Shown one piece after another: positions 1 through 6,641 of a stretch of DNA of 8,012 nt. The notes beneath the pieces were generated by a model. It worked only from the letters and a program-made list of their open reading frames with translations, had not been told where the DNA came from and did not search any database. Both the position numbers and the translations under genes were made by a program. This DNA is from Opitutia bacterium (GTDB lineage: Bacteria > Verrucomicrobiota > Verrucomicrobiae > Opitutales > UBA953): assembly GCA_947488485.1 (NCBI GenBank), contig CANKZO010000099.1, positions 1 to 8,012 of the forward strand, written 5' to 3'. Each line of letters opens with the position of its first letter. Positions within the stretch are counted from its first letter, which is position 1.

Positions 1-1
1 T

Positions 2-1363
2 TCAGCCGTTAGGCGAGTCGGCGATGGTGAAGAGCAGTTCGGCGGACGAGACGCACTCGCCGTTGACGAGGCATTCGCATTCGGCGGCGGCGATGCGACC
101 GCGGACCTTGGTGAGCTTCGCGCGGATCTCGAGGGTGTCGCCCGGCGTGACCGCCTTGCGGAACTTCACCTTGTCGGCGCTCATGAAGAACACGACCTTC
201 GGGGCTTCGTCGGCGGCGCCGCGGCGCAGCATGATGAGGCCGGCGGCCTGAGCCATCGCCTCGACCTGCAGGACGCCCGGCATGACCGGCTGGCCGGGGA
301 AGTGGCCTTGGAAGTAAGGCTCGTTGATCGTGACGTTCTTGATCGCGACCAGGGAGTCTTCGTTGAGCTCGACGACGCGGTCGACCATCACGAACGGGTA
401 GCGGTGGGGCAGGGCGTTGAGGATCTGACGGATGTCGAGCGCCGAGCCGGCGGGCGCGGTCGGGGCTTCGACCTTCGGGCCGGCGGGCGCGGCCTTGGCC
501 TTGGGGGCCTTGGATTCCTGCCACTGCTTGCGTACGGCCGCGGCGAGGCGGGCGTTGAGCGCGTGGCCGGGGCGGACGGCGATGATGTGCGCCTTGAGGC
601 GGACGCCGGCGAGGACGATGTCACCGACGATATCGAGGATCTTGTGGCGGACGAGCTCGTCCTTGAAGCGCAGGGGCTCCTTGCTGACGATCTTGTCGCC
701 CTTGAGGATGATCGCGGAGTCGAGCGTGCCGCCCTTGATCAGGCCCTTCTCGATGAGGCCTTCGATGTCCTCGTAGATCGTGAACGTGCGGGCCGGGGCG
801 ATCTGCGCCTCGTAGGTCTCGGCGTCGATGTCGATCGTGAGGTGCTGAGTATGGATGCCGCGGTCGTCGGCGGACGTGCAGGTGATGCGCAGGCCGTCGA
901 AGGGCAGGGCGATGATGGAACGGCTGCCTTCGTTGATCGTGATCGGGTGCGTGAGCACGAACGTCTCACGCGGCTCGGCCTGCTCGACGACGCCGCACTG
1001 GTGGATGAGCGTGGTGAAGGGGCGCGCGGAACCGTCGACGATCGGCGGCTCAGAGGCGTCGAGTTCGATGATGGCGTTGTCGATGGCCATGCCGCTGAGG
1101 GCGGAGAGGACGTGCTCGATGGTGTGCAGCTTGACGGTGTCGGAAGAGACGGTCGTCTTACGCTCGAGTTCGGTGATCATCTCCGAGACCGGACGCACCT
1201 CGGGCTTGCCGAAAAGGTCGATCCGGCGGAACACCAGGCCGGTGTTGGGCGCACCGGGCTTCAGGGTCAGGGTGACGTCCTGGCCGGTGTGGAGGGCTTT
1301 GCCCTTTACGGAGGCTTCTTTGCCAAGGGTGCGCTGTTTCATGCCGTTCACATAGTTATTCAC
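2..1363 (-). CDS. lpxC-fabZ: Bifunctional UDP-3-O-acyl-N-acetylglucosamine deacetylase / (3R)-hydroxyacyl-ACP dehydratase (LpxC-FabZ fusion)
   Basis: Complete 453-aa cytoplasmic enzyme. The LpxC half (about residues 8-280) performs the committed zinc-dependent deacetylation of lipid A synthesis. It shows the HTIEH motif (E83, H84), RHKILD (H240, D244) and PGHALN (H267), matching the zinc ligands and acid/base residues of LpxC. A linker of Lys, Ala and Pro (about 283-306) leads to a FabZ hot-dog domain (about 307-450) with PHRYPF, FQGHFPG (catalytic H354) and VEAMAQ (catalytic E368), which dehydrates hydroxyacyl-ACP in fatty acid synthesis. Both active sites look intact. The GTG start (1361-1363) is preferred because AGGGAGG lies 5 nt upstream; an ATG at codon 8 (1340-1342) has no such site but would give a conventional LpxC N-terminus. 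Such fusions are known in Bacteroidota and Verrucomicrobia/Chlamydiae relatives. The gene reads away from the next cluster; other lpx genes may follow beyond position 1, which cannot be seen. Confidence 0.97.
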   Translation of the reverse strand: MNNYVNGMKQRTLGKEASVKGKALHTGQDVTLTLKPGAPNTGLVFRRIDLFGKPEVRPVSEMITELERKTTVSSDTVKLHTIEHVLSALSGMAIDNAIIELDASEPPIVDGSARPFTTLIHQCGVVEQAEPRETFVLTHPITINEGSRSIIALPFDGLRITCTSADDRGIHTQHLTIDIDAETYEAQIAPARTFTIYEDIEGLIEKGLIKGGTLDSAIILKGDKIVSKEPLRFKDELVRHKILDIVGDIVLAGVRLKAHIIAVRPGHALNARLAAAVRKQWQESKAPKAKAAPAGPKVEAPTAPAGSALDIRQILNALPHRYPFVMVDRVVELNEDSLVAIKNVTINEPYFQGHFPGQPVMPGVLQVEAMAQAAGLIMLRRGAADEAPKVVFFMSADKVKFRKAVTPGDTLEIRAKLTKVRGRIAAAECECLVNGECVSSAELLFTIADSPNG

Positions 1364-1368
1364 ACCCC

Positions 1369-1375
1369 CCTCCCT
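1369..1375 (-). promoter_or_regulatory. Shine-Dalgarno site of lpxC-fabZ
   Basis: On the minus strand the sequence AGGGAGG lies 5 nt before the GTG codon at 1361-1363. It favours GTG initiation over the in-frame ATG seven codons later, which lacks a purine-rich site upstream. Confidence 0.6.
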
Positions 1376-1422
1376 CTGTAAAGGCCTACTTTCGAGGGGT
1401 TTGGGGTGGAATTCACTGTGTA

Positions 1423-1490
1423 GGGATAGGGGTAGGGGCAGGGGTGGGGGTTGGCTGAAACAGGGCTAGCACCGGGGCTGGGGCTAGGGG
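1423..1490 (+). repeat. Degenerate G-run repeat tract with G-quadruplex potential
   Basis: Runs of four to five G recur every six or so bases. Four consecutive runs at 1429-1432, 1435-1438, 1441-1444 and 1446-1450, separated by loops of 2, 2 and 1 nt, satisfy the canonical four-tetrad quadruplex pattern on the plus strand. A second cluster at 1474-1477, 1480-1483 and 1487-1490 with GGG at 1463-1465 gives a looser candidate. The unit resembles GGGGCT or GGGGTA with variation. The tract starts about 60 nt upstream of the lpxC-fabZ start, on that gene's template strand. Whether it folds or regulates anything is inference. Confidence 0.7.
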
Positions 1491-1532
1491 ATAGGAAGGA
1501 GCTGGCGGATGGGCTTCAAGAGGGGGCAGCAA

Positions 1533-1560
1533 GGAACAATGAACAAAGAACAATGAACGA
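1533..1560 (+). repeat. Tandem heptamer repeat, four copies of NGAACAA
   Basis: Four consecutive 7-mers read ggaacaa, tgaacaa, agaacaa and tgaacga. An 11-bp exact direct repeat, gaacaatgaac, is therefore present at 1534-1544 and 1548-1558. A further tgaacaa occurs at 1599-1605 and an inverted copy, ttgttca, at 1673-1679. The AT-rich unit contrasts with the GC-rich surroundings. Confidence 0.8.
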
Positions 1561-1617
1561 CGGTGCAAGCGCTGGTCATCGTGAAGATTTCATCGCTGTG
1601 AACAACGCATCGTCGAG

Positions 1618-1644
1618 CCCTGTCTCTGGCCCTAGCCCGAGCCC
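1618..1644 (-). repeat. C-rich tract, inverted counterpart of the upstream G-run repeat
   Basis: CCC runs at 1618-1620, 1630-1632, 1636-1638 and 1642-1644 give, on the minus strand, four GGG runs separated by 3, 3 and 9 nt. The minus-strand text contains gggctaggg, like the plus-strand ggggctagggg at 1480-1490. The two tracts thus form a loose inverted pair around the 1491-1617 segment. Confidence 0.55.
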
Positions 1645-1645
1645 T

Positions 1646-1667
1646 CGCAGCGATGTTCATCGCTGCG
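1646..1667. repeat. Perfect 10-bp inverted repeat (hairpin)
   Basis: CGCAGCGATG (1646-1655) and CATCGCTGCG (1658-1667) are exact reverse complements separated by TT. No T-tract follows on either strand, so it is not a canonical intrinsic terminator. It sits inside a second, 9-bp inverted repeat, tgtgaacaa (1597-1605) and ttgttcaca (1673-1681). It could be a protein-binding palindrome or part of a short intergenic repeat element. Confidence 0.7.
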
Positions 1668-1677
1668 TTCACTTGTT

Positions 1678-1731
1678 CACACGGGGACGCGGTTCCTTGA
1701 CACTTCAAGGCGCCGGGCAAATCGTCCCCAC

Positions 1732-1734
<3 letters not shown>
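1678..1734 (+). promoter_or_regulatory. Nested inverted repeats overlapping the pabA/trpG start codon
   Basis: The outer arms are GGGGACG (1683-1689) and CGTCCCC (1723-1729). Beyond two mismatches they extend to CAC (1678-1680) pairing with GTG (1732-1734), which is the predicted start codon. Inside is CCTTGA (1695-1700) with TCAAGG (1705-1710), a perfect 6-bp stem with a CACT loop. The TTGACA at 1697-1702 inside the inner stem matches a -35 hexamer, but a -10 at normal spacing would be poor (near 1719-1725) and would imply a nearly leaderless transcript. An RNA fold or an operator are both possible; neither is proven. Confidence 0.45.
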
Positions 1735-2295
<561 letters not shown>

Positions 2296-2298
2296 GCG

Positions 2299-2763
2299 AT
2301 GTTCTGCCCCCGCTGCAATCACGAGGATACGAAGGTCCTGGAGACCCGCCTCGGGAAGGGTAACCATTCCATCCGCCGGCGCCGCGAGTGCCTGGCGTGC
2401 GATCATCGCTTCAGCACGATCGAGGAGATCGTCCGCGAAGGCATGGTCGTCGTGAAGCGCAACGGCGCCCGCGAAGAGTTCGATATCGGCAAGATCGCCG
2501 CGGGCGTCCGCAAGGCCACCGACAAGCGTCCCATCGAGGTCGAACGCATCAACCTGATGATCTCCGAGATCGTCGAGAACCTGCAGGTGAAGTTCGGCGA
2601 CGAGGTCCCTTCCAGCGCCATCGGCGAGGAGATCATGACGCTCCTCCAGTCGGTCGACCAGATCGCCTACGTCCGTTTCGCCAGCGTCTACCGTGAGTTC
2701 CGCGACATCGACGAGCTCGCCAAGGCCATCGACCAGCTCCGCAAGGGAGGAAAGGCGAAGTGA
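2299..2763 (+). CDS. nrdR: Transcriptional repressor NrdR
   Basis: A 154-aa nucleotide-sensing repressor of ribonucleotide reductase genes. The N-terminal zinc ribbon uses C3, C6, C31 and C34, with the characteristic SIRRRREC stretch (24-31) and HRFSTIE following. An ATP-cone domain occupies about residues 49-139, starting at VVKRNGAREEFD. Length and architecture are standard. It begins 3 nt after the pabA/trpG stop with no strong ribosome site, so coupling to the upstream gene is likely, and its TGA overlaps the next GTG start. In this family the repressor binds paired NrdR boxes near nrd promoters. I did not find a convincing NrdR box or an nrd gene here, so its targets lie elsewhere. Confidence 0.97.
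   Translation: MFCPRCNHEDTKVLETRLGKGNHSIRRRRECLACDHRFSTIEEIVREGMVVVKRNGAREEFDIGKIAAGVRKATDKRPIEVERINLMISEIVENLQVKFGDEVPSSAIGEEIMTLLQSVDQIAYVRFASVYREFRDIDELAKAIDQLRKGGKAK
2744..2750 (+). promoter_or_regulatory. Shine-Dalgarno site of the 157-aa gene
   Basis: AGGGAGG lies 9 nt before the GTG at 2760, inside the last codons of nrdR. It is the clearest ribosome site in the plus-strand unit and supports both the GTG start and the reality of the unrecognised gene that follows. Confidence 0.6.
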
Positions 2764-3233
2764 CCGCCGCGCTGCCCAAGTCCATCCGCCTCCGCACGCT
2801 CAACGCGCTGCTGGCTTCGATGGTGGGCACCGCTCCCCAGCTGCGCACCGATGTCGACGCGGTGCTCCGCGTCTTCGAGGCCGACGACGAGACCGATCCT
2901 CGCCTCAACGCCGCCGACCTCGCCGCCGCGGCCGCCCAGATCTTCCGTCTGCTTTCGCCGGACCGCGCCACGCCGTCCGTCGCCGTGCTCGACCATCGCG
3001 CCGAACCGTTCGACGCCCTCTGGGCCGGCGAACGTGTCGCCGCCGCCCTCGCCACGACCGGTGAATCCGCCGACGTGCTCTTCTGGGTCGTCGGCCTGCA
3101 GGACCAGTATCTCGCCGGCACCCGCGCCCGTTCGACGCGCTGGCGCGCGGCCTACGACGAAGCCGTCGACACGGTGCAGGGCCTGGTCGCCCGTCAGGCC
3201 GGCCGCCGCCGCGTCACGGTCGTCGTCCTCTGA
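2760..3233 (+). CDS. Unrecognised 157-aa protein coupled to nrdR
   Basis: I do not recognise this protein. It begins with GTG overlapping the nrdR stop (GTGA) and has a good AGGGAGG site 9 nt upstream, so translation is probably coupled. Codon use matches its neighbours, with G or C at most third positions. The product is alanine- and arginine-rich, has no cysteine, no signal peptide and no clear membrane segment, and looks cytoplasmic and mostly helical. Visible landmarks are a basic N-terminus (KSIRLRTLNALL, 7-18), an acidic stretch (38-46), the hydrophobic VLFWVVGLQDQYLAG (106-120), then a basic helix with W128, and a Val/Arg-rich tail ending RRRVTVVVL. The fold in which a hydrophobic strand is followed by charged helices could be alpha/beta, but this is only a guess. 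It lies 6 nt before the HIT gene. Confidence 0.75.
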   Translation: MTAALPKSIRLRTLNALLASMVGTAPQLRTDVDAVLRVFEADDETDPRLNAADLAAAAAQIFRLLSPDRATPSVAVLDHRAEPFDALWAGERVAAALATTGESADVLFWVVGLQDQYLAGTRARSTRWRAAYDEAVDTVQGLVARQAGRRRVTVVVL

Positions 3234-3239
3234 TTTCCC

Positions 3240-3587
3240 ATGAGCGCCCCGAAGACGCTGTTCCAGAAAATCGCCGACCAGGAGATCCCCGCGAAGCTCA
3301 TCCACGAGGATGCGGTCTGCGTGGCTTTCCATGACATCGACCCGAAGGCGCCGACCCACGTGCTGGTCGTGCCCCGCAAGGCCATCCCGCGTGTCGCCGC
3401 CGCCACCGCGGAAGACCAGGCGACCCTCGGTCACCTGCTGCTCGTGGCCGGCCAGCTGTCCCGTCAGCTCGGTTTGGCGAACGGCTTCCGCATCGTGATC
3501 AACAACGGTCCGGACGGCGGTGAGTCGGTCCCGCACCTGCACGTGCATCTGCTGGGTGGACGCGCCCTCCATTGGCCGCCAGGCTGA
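3240..3587 (+). CDS. HIT family (HinT-like) purine nucleoside phosphoramidase
   Basis: A 115-aa histidine-triad protein of the HinT/PKCI branch. These are cytoplasmic homodimers that hydrolyse AMP-linked phosphoramidates, including aminoacyl-adenylates. The signature HLHVHLLGG gives H99, H101 and H103, with H103-LLGG as the nucleophile region. H40 in PTHVLVVP and N88 in VINNG complete the usual nucleotide pocket. The C-terminus ALHWPPG is the characteristic HinT tail. The ATG at 3240 starts 6 nt after the preceding stop and gives the normal N-terminus, beginning with a TLFQKIADQEIPA segment typical of the branch. No clear Shine-Dalgarno site is seen, so reinitiation after the upstream gene is likely. 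Substrate in the cell is unknown; family assignment is secure. Confidence 0.96.
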   Translation: MSAPKTLFQKIADQEIPAKLIHEDAVCVAFHDIDPKAPTHVLVVPRKAIPRVAAATAEDQATLGHLLLVAGQLSRQLGLANGFRIVINNGPDGGESVPHLHVHLLGGRALHWPPG

Positions 3588-3591
3588 GGCC

Positions 3592-4242
3592 ATGAGCGCG
3601 CCTGAACCCTGCCTCGTCCTCGACGGCTCCGCCCGCGCCGGAGTCCGGGTGGGAGTTCTCTCGGGGGGTCGCTGGGCAGGGCAGGGCATTTCGCCCGACG
3701 GCGCCTTGGAAGGTCTCTTCGGTTGCGTCGAAGCCGCGCTGGCGGACGCGAAACTGTCGCTGGCCGACATCCGTTCCTTCGCGCTCTGCGTCGGTCCGGG
3801 TTCGGTGCTGGGTATCCGCATCGCGGCGCTCGCGGTGCGTTCTTGGTCGGCGCTCGAGCCGCGTCCGATCTTCGTCTGGGAATCGCTCTCTGCTTTGGCG
3901 CGCTCCGCGCTCGTCGCCGGCGAACAAGGTCCGTTCCTCGTGGCCGTCGAATCGCGGCTCAAGCGCTGGCACGCCCTCGAGGTCGCCGCCGATGGTTCGC
4001 TCGGCGCGCCTTTCGAAGCCGAAGCCGCGGAACTGAACTCCGCCGGTCGTCGTCTGTTCGCCTGTGGTGAAGTCGCCGTCACGGCCTTGCCTGCCCATGT
4101 CGCTGTCCCGCCGCCTTGGTCCGGCTTGCCGGCTTTGCTGGCTCAGCCTGGTTTCCTTCGCGAGGAAGCCCGCCCGGACGCCCTGAACGTCGCCCAAGAT
4201 TTCGCGACCTGGTCCGGTGAACGCCACCGCGCCGACACATGA
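3592..4242 (+). CDS. tsaB: tRNA threonylcarbamoyladenosine biosynthesis protein TsaB-like
   Basis: A 216-aa ASKHA-fold protein that in the family partners TsaD and TsaE to install t6A at position 37 of ANN-decoding tRNAs. The best signature is VGPGSVLGIRIAALAVRSW (67-85), matching the VGPGSFTGLR-type motif of TsaB. The N-terminus CLVLDGSARAGVRVGVL corresponds to the usual LxIDTS strand, with DGS in place of DTS. PIFVWESLSALA (92-103) and VAVESRLKRWHALEV (117-131) match the later ssLealA and DAR...VY blocks. Like other TsaB proteins it is shorter than TsaD and has no metal-binding HxxxH motif. The ATG at 3592 is 4 nt after the HIT stop; the frame stays open further upstream but that would overlap the HIT gene. 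Its end overlaps alr by ATGA. It is somewhat divergent from the consensus, so the assignment is good but not absolute. Confidence 0.82.
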   Translation: MSAPEPCLVLDGSARAGVRVGVLSGGRWAGQGISPDGALEGLFGCVEAALADAKLSLADIRSFALCVGPGSVLGIRIAALAVRSWSALEPRPIFVWESLSALARSALVAGEQGPFLVAVESRLKRWHALEVAADGSLGAPFEAEAAELNSAGRRLFACGEVAVTALPAHVAVPPPWSGLPALLAQPGFLREEARPDALNVAQDFATWSGERHRADT

Positions 4243-5375
4243 GCACCTCCGCTGCCCGCGCTTGGGTCGAGATCGACCTGCCCGCCATCGACCGCAATGT
4301 CGGCCGCATCAAGCAGGCCTTGCCCCCGCACGTGCGTTACGTCGCGGTCGTAAAGGCCAACGCCTACGGCCACGGCATGCCGGAGGTCGCCACGCGCCTC
4401 CTCCAGGCTGGTGTCGACTGCTTCGCGGTAGCTAACGTCGCCGAGGCCGCGATCCTGCGCGAAGTCGGGCATGAGGCGGATATCCTGCTGCTCAGTCCGA
4501 TCTTGCCGACCGAACTCCCGCGCGCCGTCGCGCTGGGGCTCGACATCACCTTGAATTCCCTCGGCGAAGCACAGGCGCTCGCCGCGCTCGTCCGCGGGCG
4601 CGACCGGCGCGCGAAGGTCCACGTCAAGGTCGACACCGGCATGGGCCGAGCGGGCGTCTGGCATGAGCAGGCCGCTGAACTCTTCGCCTTCGTGCTCGCG
4701 GAACCGGGACTCGAGTGGCGTGGGGTCTATACGCATTTCTCCGACGCCGATCACGACCAGGCCTTCACCGCCGAGCAGCGCGCGACATTCCTCCGTCTGC
4801 TGGAGACGATTCCCGCTTCGATCCGCGCCGGTCTGCTGATCCATGCCGACAATAGCGCCGGGCTCGAGAGTTTCTCCGCGTCAGCGCCGTTCAACGCGGT
4901 GCGCGTCGGATTGATGCAATACGGCCTGCCGCCTTCGGCGGGCTCATTCCTGGCGAGCCTTCGTCCGGAGCCGGTGCTTTCCTTCCACGCCCGCGTGGTC
5001 TTGGTCAAGGACCTGCCGGCGGGCACGGCGGTCAGTTATAACCGCACCAAGGTGCTCTCCCGCCCGACCCGCGTGGCCATCGTCGCGGTCGGTTACGGCG
5101 ACGGCGTGCCCACCGCCGCCAGCAACCGCGGCCACTTCCTCGTGAGGGGTGTGCGTTGTCCGATCCTCGGTCGCGTCACCATGGACCAGACCATCGTCGA
5201 TGTCACCGACGTCCCGGCTGTGGCCGTGGGTGATGTCGTCACGATCCTCGGCGCGCAGGGCGGCGACCGCATCACCGTCGCCGAGTTCTGCGCGTGGTCC
5301 GACTGCATCCCATGGGAGGCCTTGTGCACGCTCACGCAGCGGGTACAGCGCGTCTACCGGACCGACCGCACCTGA
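4239..5375 (+). CDS. alr: Alanine racemase
   Basis: A 378-aa PLP enzyme that interconverts L- and D-alanine, supplying D-Ala for peptidoglycan. The PLP lysine is K39 in VVKANAYGHG. Other expected residues are K130 in VHVKVDTGMGR (the carbamylated lysine position), R222 in VRVGLMQYG, the second catalytic base Y267 in AVSYNRT, and the VGYGDG and M315-D316 (MDQ) motifs of the C-terminal beta domain. Length is normal and both domains are complete. The ATG at 4239 overlaps the tsaB stop, indicating translational coupling. One feature departs from the usual motif: the C-terminal IPYE block reads IPWE here (W359). By alignment from memory, this tyrosine corresponds to Y354 of the Geobacillus enzyme, a residue near the active site. 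The murI-like gene follows after 2 nt, so two racemases for wall precursors appear to be co-transcribed. Confidence 0.97.
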   Translation: MSTSAARAWVEIDLPAIDRNVGRIKQALPPHVRYVAVVKANAYGHGMPEVATRLLQAGVDCFAVANVAEAAILREVGHEADILLLSPILPTELPRAVALGLDITLNSLGEAQALAALVRGRDRRAKVHVKVDTGMGRAGVWHEQAAELFAFVLAEPGLEWRGVYTHFSDADHDQAFTAEQRATFLRLLETIPASIRAGLLIHADNSAGLESFSASAPFNAVRVGLMQYGLPPSAGSFLASLRPEPVLSFHARVVLVKDLPAGTAVSYNRTKVLSRPTRVAIVAVGYGDGVPTAASNRGHFLVRGVRCPILGRVTMDQTIVDVTDVPAVAVGDVVTILGAQGGDRITVAEFCAWSDCIPWEALCTLTQRVQRVYRTDRT

Positions 5376-5377
5376 CG

Positions 5378-6634
5378 ATGGCTCCCTTTTTACGTCTCGC
5401 GCTGCTCTGCGTCTTCACGGTCGTCTTGCGTGCGACAGATGACCCTCTCTCCGTCGCGATCGGTCATGCGAAAGCGCATCCGCAGGGCGATGTCTCGGCC
5501 AGCTTCGTCGCGGCGGATTACCGTGGCGACCTCCGCGACCTGCCGATCGGCGTCTTCGACTCCGGCGTAGGCGGGCTGACGGTCCTGGAGGCCCTCAAGG
5601 CTCACGACCGTCACGATAACCGCACCGGCAAGGAGGGCGCGGACGGCGTGCCGGATTTCGCCGGCGAACGTTTCGTCTATTTCGGTGACCAAGCCAACAT
5701 GCCTTACGGTAATTACTCCGCCGTCGGGCGTACGGACTTCCTCCGCGAGCTCATCCTGCGCGACGTCCTGTTCCTGCTCGGCCGACGCTATGTCCAAGGT
5801 CAGAAGCCGCCGGTGAAGGCCATCGTCATCGCCTGCAATACCGCCACTGCTTACGGTCTGGAGGACATCCGTGCCGCAGTGAAGGCGTGGGGGTTACCCG
5901 TCATCGTGGTCGGGGTCGTCGAAGCCGGCGCGCAGGGCCTGGCTGAGACCGCCGATGGCGCGCAGGGCGGCGTGGCCGTGCTCGCCACCGTGGGCACTTG
6001 CGCCTCCAACGCCTATCCCAAGGCGCTCGCCAAGGTGACCGCCCGTCCCGTCCGTCAGCTGGGCTCGGCCACCCTCGCCGCCGCCATCGAAGGCGATCCT
6101 TCGGTCCAGACGCCGATCCGCGACATCATCCGCGCCGACGTCGGCGCGTTCCTGAAGTCGGCCGCCGCCGACAAGGCCGCGCCGATCGATACTTTGATGC
6201 TGGGCTGCACCCATTATCCGTTGGTCGCCGACGAGATCGTCGCGGCCTTCGCCTATTGGCGCGACCATGAGAGCGACGGACGTAAGCCTTACGCCGCCCT
6301 CGTCGCCTCGGAGCTCAAGCAAGTGAACCCCGCCGCCTGGACGGCCGAGGCGCTCTGGCGTTCACTGCAGGGCAGCAAGATGATGGCGGTGAAGCCGTCT
6401 TCGGCCGGCGACTTATTTTACATCTCCGTCCCCAATCCGGCTTGGCCGGGCGTCGGCCTCGCCGCCGACGGGTCGCTGACCTACGAATATAAATACGGAC
6501 GTCAGCCTAACCAGGCCGGACGCGAGGACACGATCAATGTGCCCATGACGCCGGAGAAGCTCCCTGGTGCGACCGCGAAGCTCGTGCGGGAGAAGTTGCC
6601 GCTGACCTGGCGTAGCCTGCAGGGAGTTCGCTGA
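5378..6634 (+). CDS. Extended glutamate racemase-like protein with an apparent signal peptide
   Basis: A 418-aa member of the Asp/Glu racemase family, much longer than ordinary MurI (about 260-290 aa). Core motifs are present: IGVFDSGVGG (57-66, D61 and S62), YFGDQANMPYG (101-111), IACNTATAYG with catalytic C153, VVGVVEAGA (177-185), and MLGCTHYPL with catalytic C277. Family knowledge therefore predicts cofactor-independent glutamate or related racemisation. Unusual parts are a hydrophobic N-terminus (MAPFLRLALLCVFTVVLRA, probable cleavage near A19), about 35 residues before the core, an insertion near 75-97, and about 135 residues after the second cysteine motif, including FYISVPNPAWPG. C11 lacks a proper lipobox. 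The ATG lies 2 nt after the alr stop; between it and the core the only alternative start is a TTG at codon 17 (5426), without a ribosome site. It could be the cell's D-Glu source or an exported racemase with another substrate. Confidence 0.88.
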   Translation: MAPFLRLALLCVFTVVLRATDDPLSVAIGHAKAHPQGDVSASFVAADYRGDLRDLPIGVFDSGVGGLTVLEALKAHDRHDNRTGKEGADGVPDFAGERFVYFGDQANMPYGNYSAVGRTDFLRELILRDVLFLLGRRYVQGQKPPVKAIVIACNTATAYGLEDIRAAVKAWGLPVIVVGVVEAGAQGLAETADGAQGGVAVLATVGTCASNAYPKALAKVTARPVRQLGSATLAAAIEGDPSVQTPIRDIIRADVGAFLKSAAADKAAPIDTLMLGCTHYPLVADEIVAAFAYWRDHESDGRKPYAALVASELKQVNPAAWTAEALWRSLQGSKMMAVKPSSAGDLFYISVPNPAWPGVGLAADGSLTYEYKYGRQPNQAGREDTINVPMTPEKLPGATAKLVREKLPLTWRSLQGVR

Positions 6635-6641
6635 GCTCTGT

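Larger units (their letters stand above)
1364..1731. other. Divergent, repeat-dense non-coding spacer between lpxC-fabZ and the pabA-murI unit
   Basis: These 368 nt separate two divergently transcribed genes, so both promoters should lie here, although I see no convincing -35/-10 pair. Short open frames across it have low-complexity or Arg/Ser-rich translations and no family resemblance, so I regard it as non-coding. In order it contains G-runs (1423-1490), a tandem heptamer (1533-1560), a C-rich tract (1618-1644), a 10-bp-stem hairpin (1646-1667), and nested inverted repeats that reach the downstream start codon (1678-1734). Its base composition and simple-repeat character differ sharply from the flanking genes. 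Confidence 0.75.

Noticed and set aside
302..1381. A 359-aa plus-strand open frame antisense to lpxC-fabZ
   Set aside because: Its Asp/Arg/Gly/Val-rich translation is the usual antisense shadow of a high-GC gene; the minus strand encodes an unmistakable LpxC-FabZ with all catalytic motifs.
1423..1680. CRISPR array in the repeat-dense spacer
   Set aside because: The repeats are 6-11 bp with no uniform spacers and there are no cas genes.
1697..1725. A sigma-70-type promoter with TTGACA at 1697-1702
   Set aside because: The hexamer is part of a palindrome and the -10 region at proper spacing matches the consensus poorly, so I do not list it as a promoter.
3520..3591. Upstream extension of tsaB by 24 codons
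   Set aside because: It would lie inside the HIT gene and add sequence not seen in the family; the ATG at 3592 sits 4 nt after the HIT stop and gives the expected N-terminal strand.
2688..4082. A 464-aa minus-strand open frame across nrdR's end, the 157-aa gene, HIT and tsaB
   Set aside because: It is low-complexity (Ala, Arg, Ser, Gly) with no recognisable motif and is opposite genes with clear family signatures and ribosome sites or start/stop overlaps.
3499..4844. Two overlapping minus-strand open frames of 242 and 233 aa opposite tsaB and alr
   Set aside because: They have shadow-type composition rich in Arg, Gly, Asp and Glu and lie opposite the well-defined alr and the tsaB signature.
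5294..5377. Upstream extension of the racemase-like gene into alr
   Set aside because: It would overlap alr by over 80 nt and bury the hydrophobic leader; the ATG at 5378 is 2 nt after the alr stop, matching the packing of the unit.
6635..6641. A bidirectional terminator between the converging racemase and 159-aa genes
   Set aside because: Only 7 nt separate the stops, and I found no stable stem with a T-tract around them.
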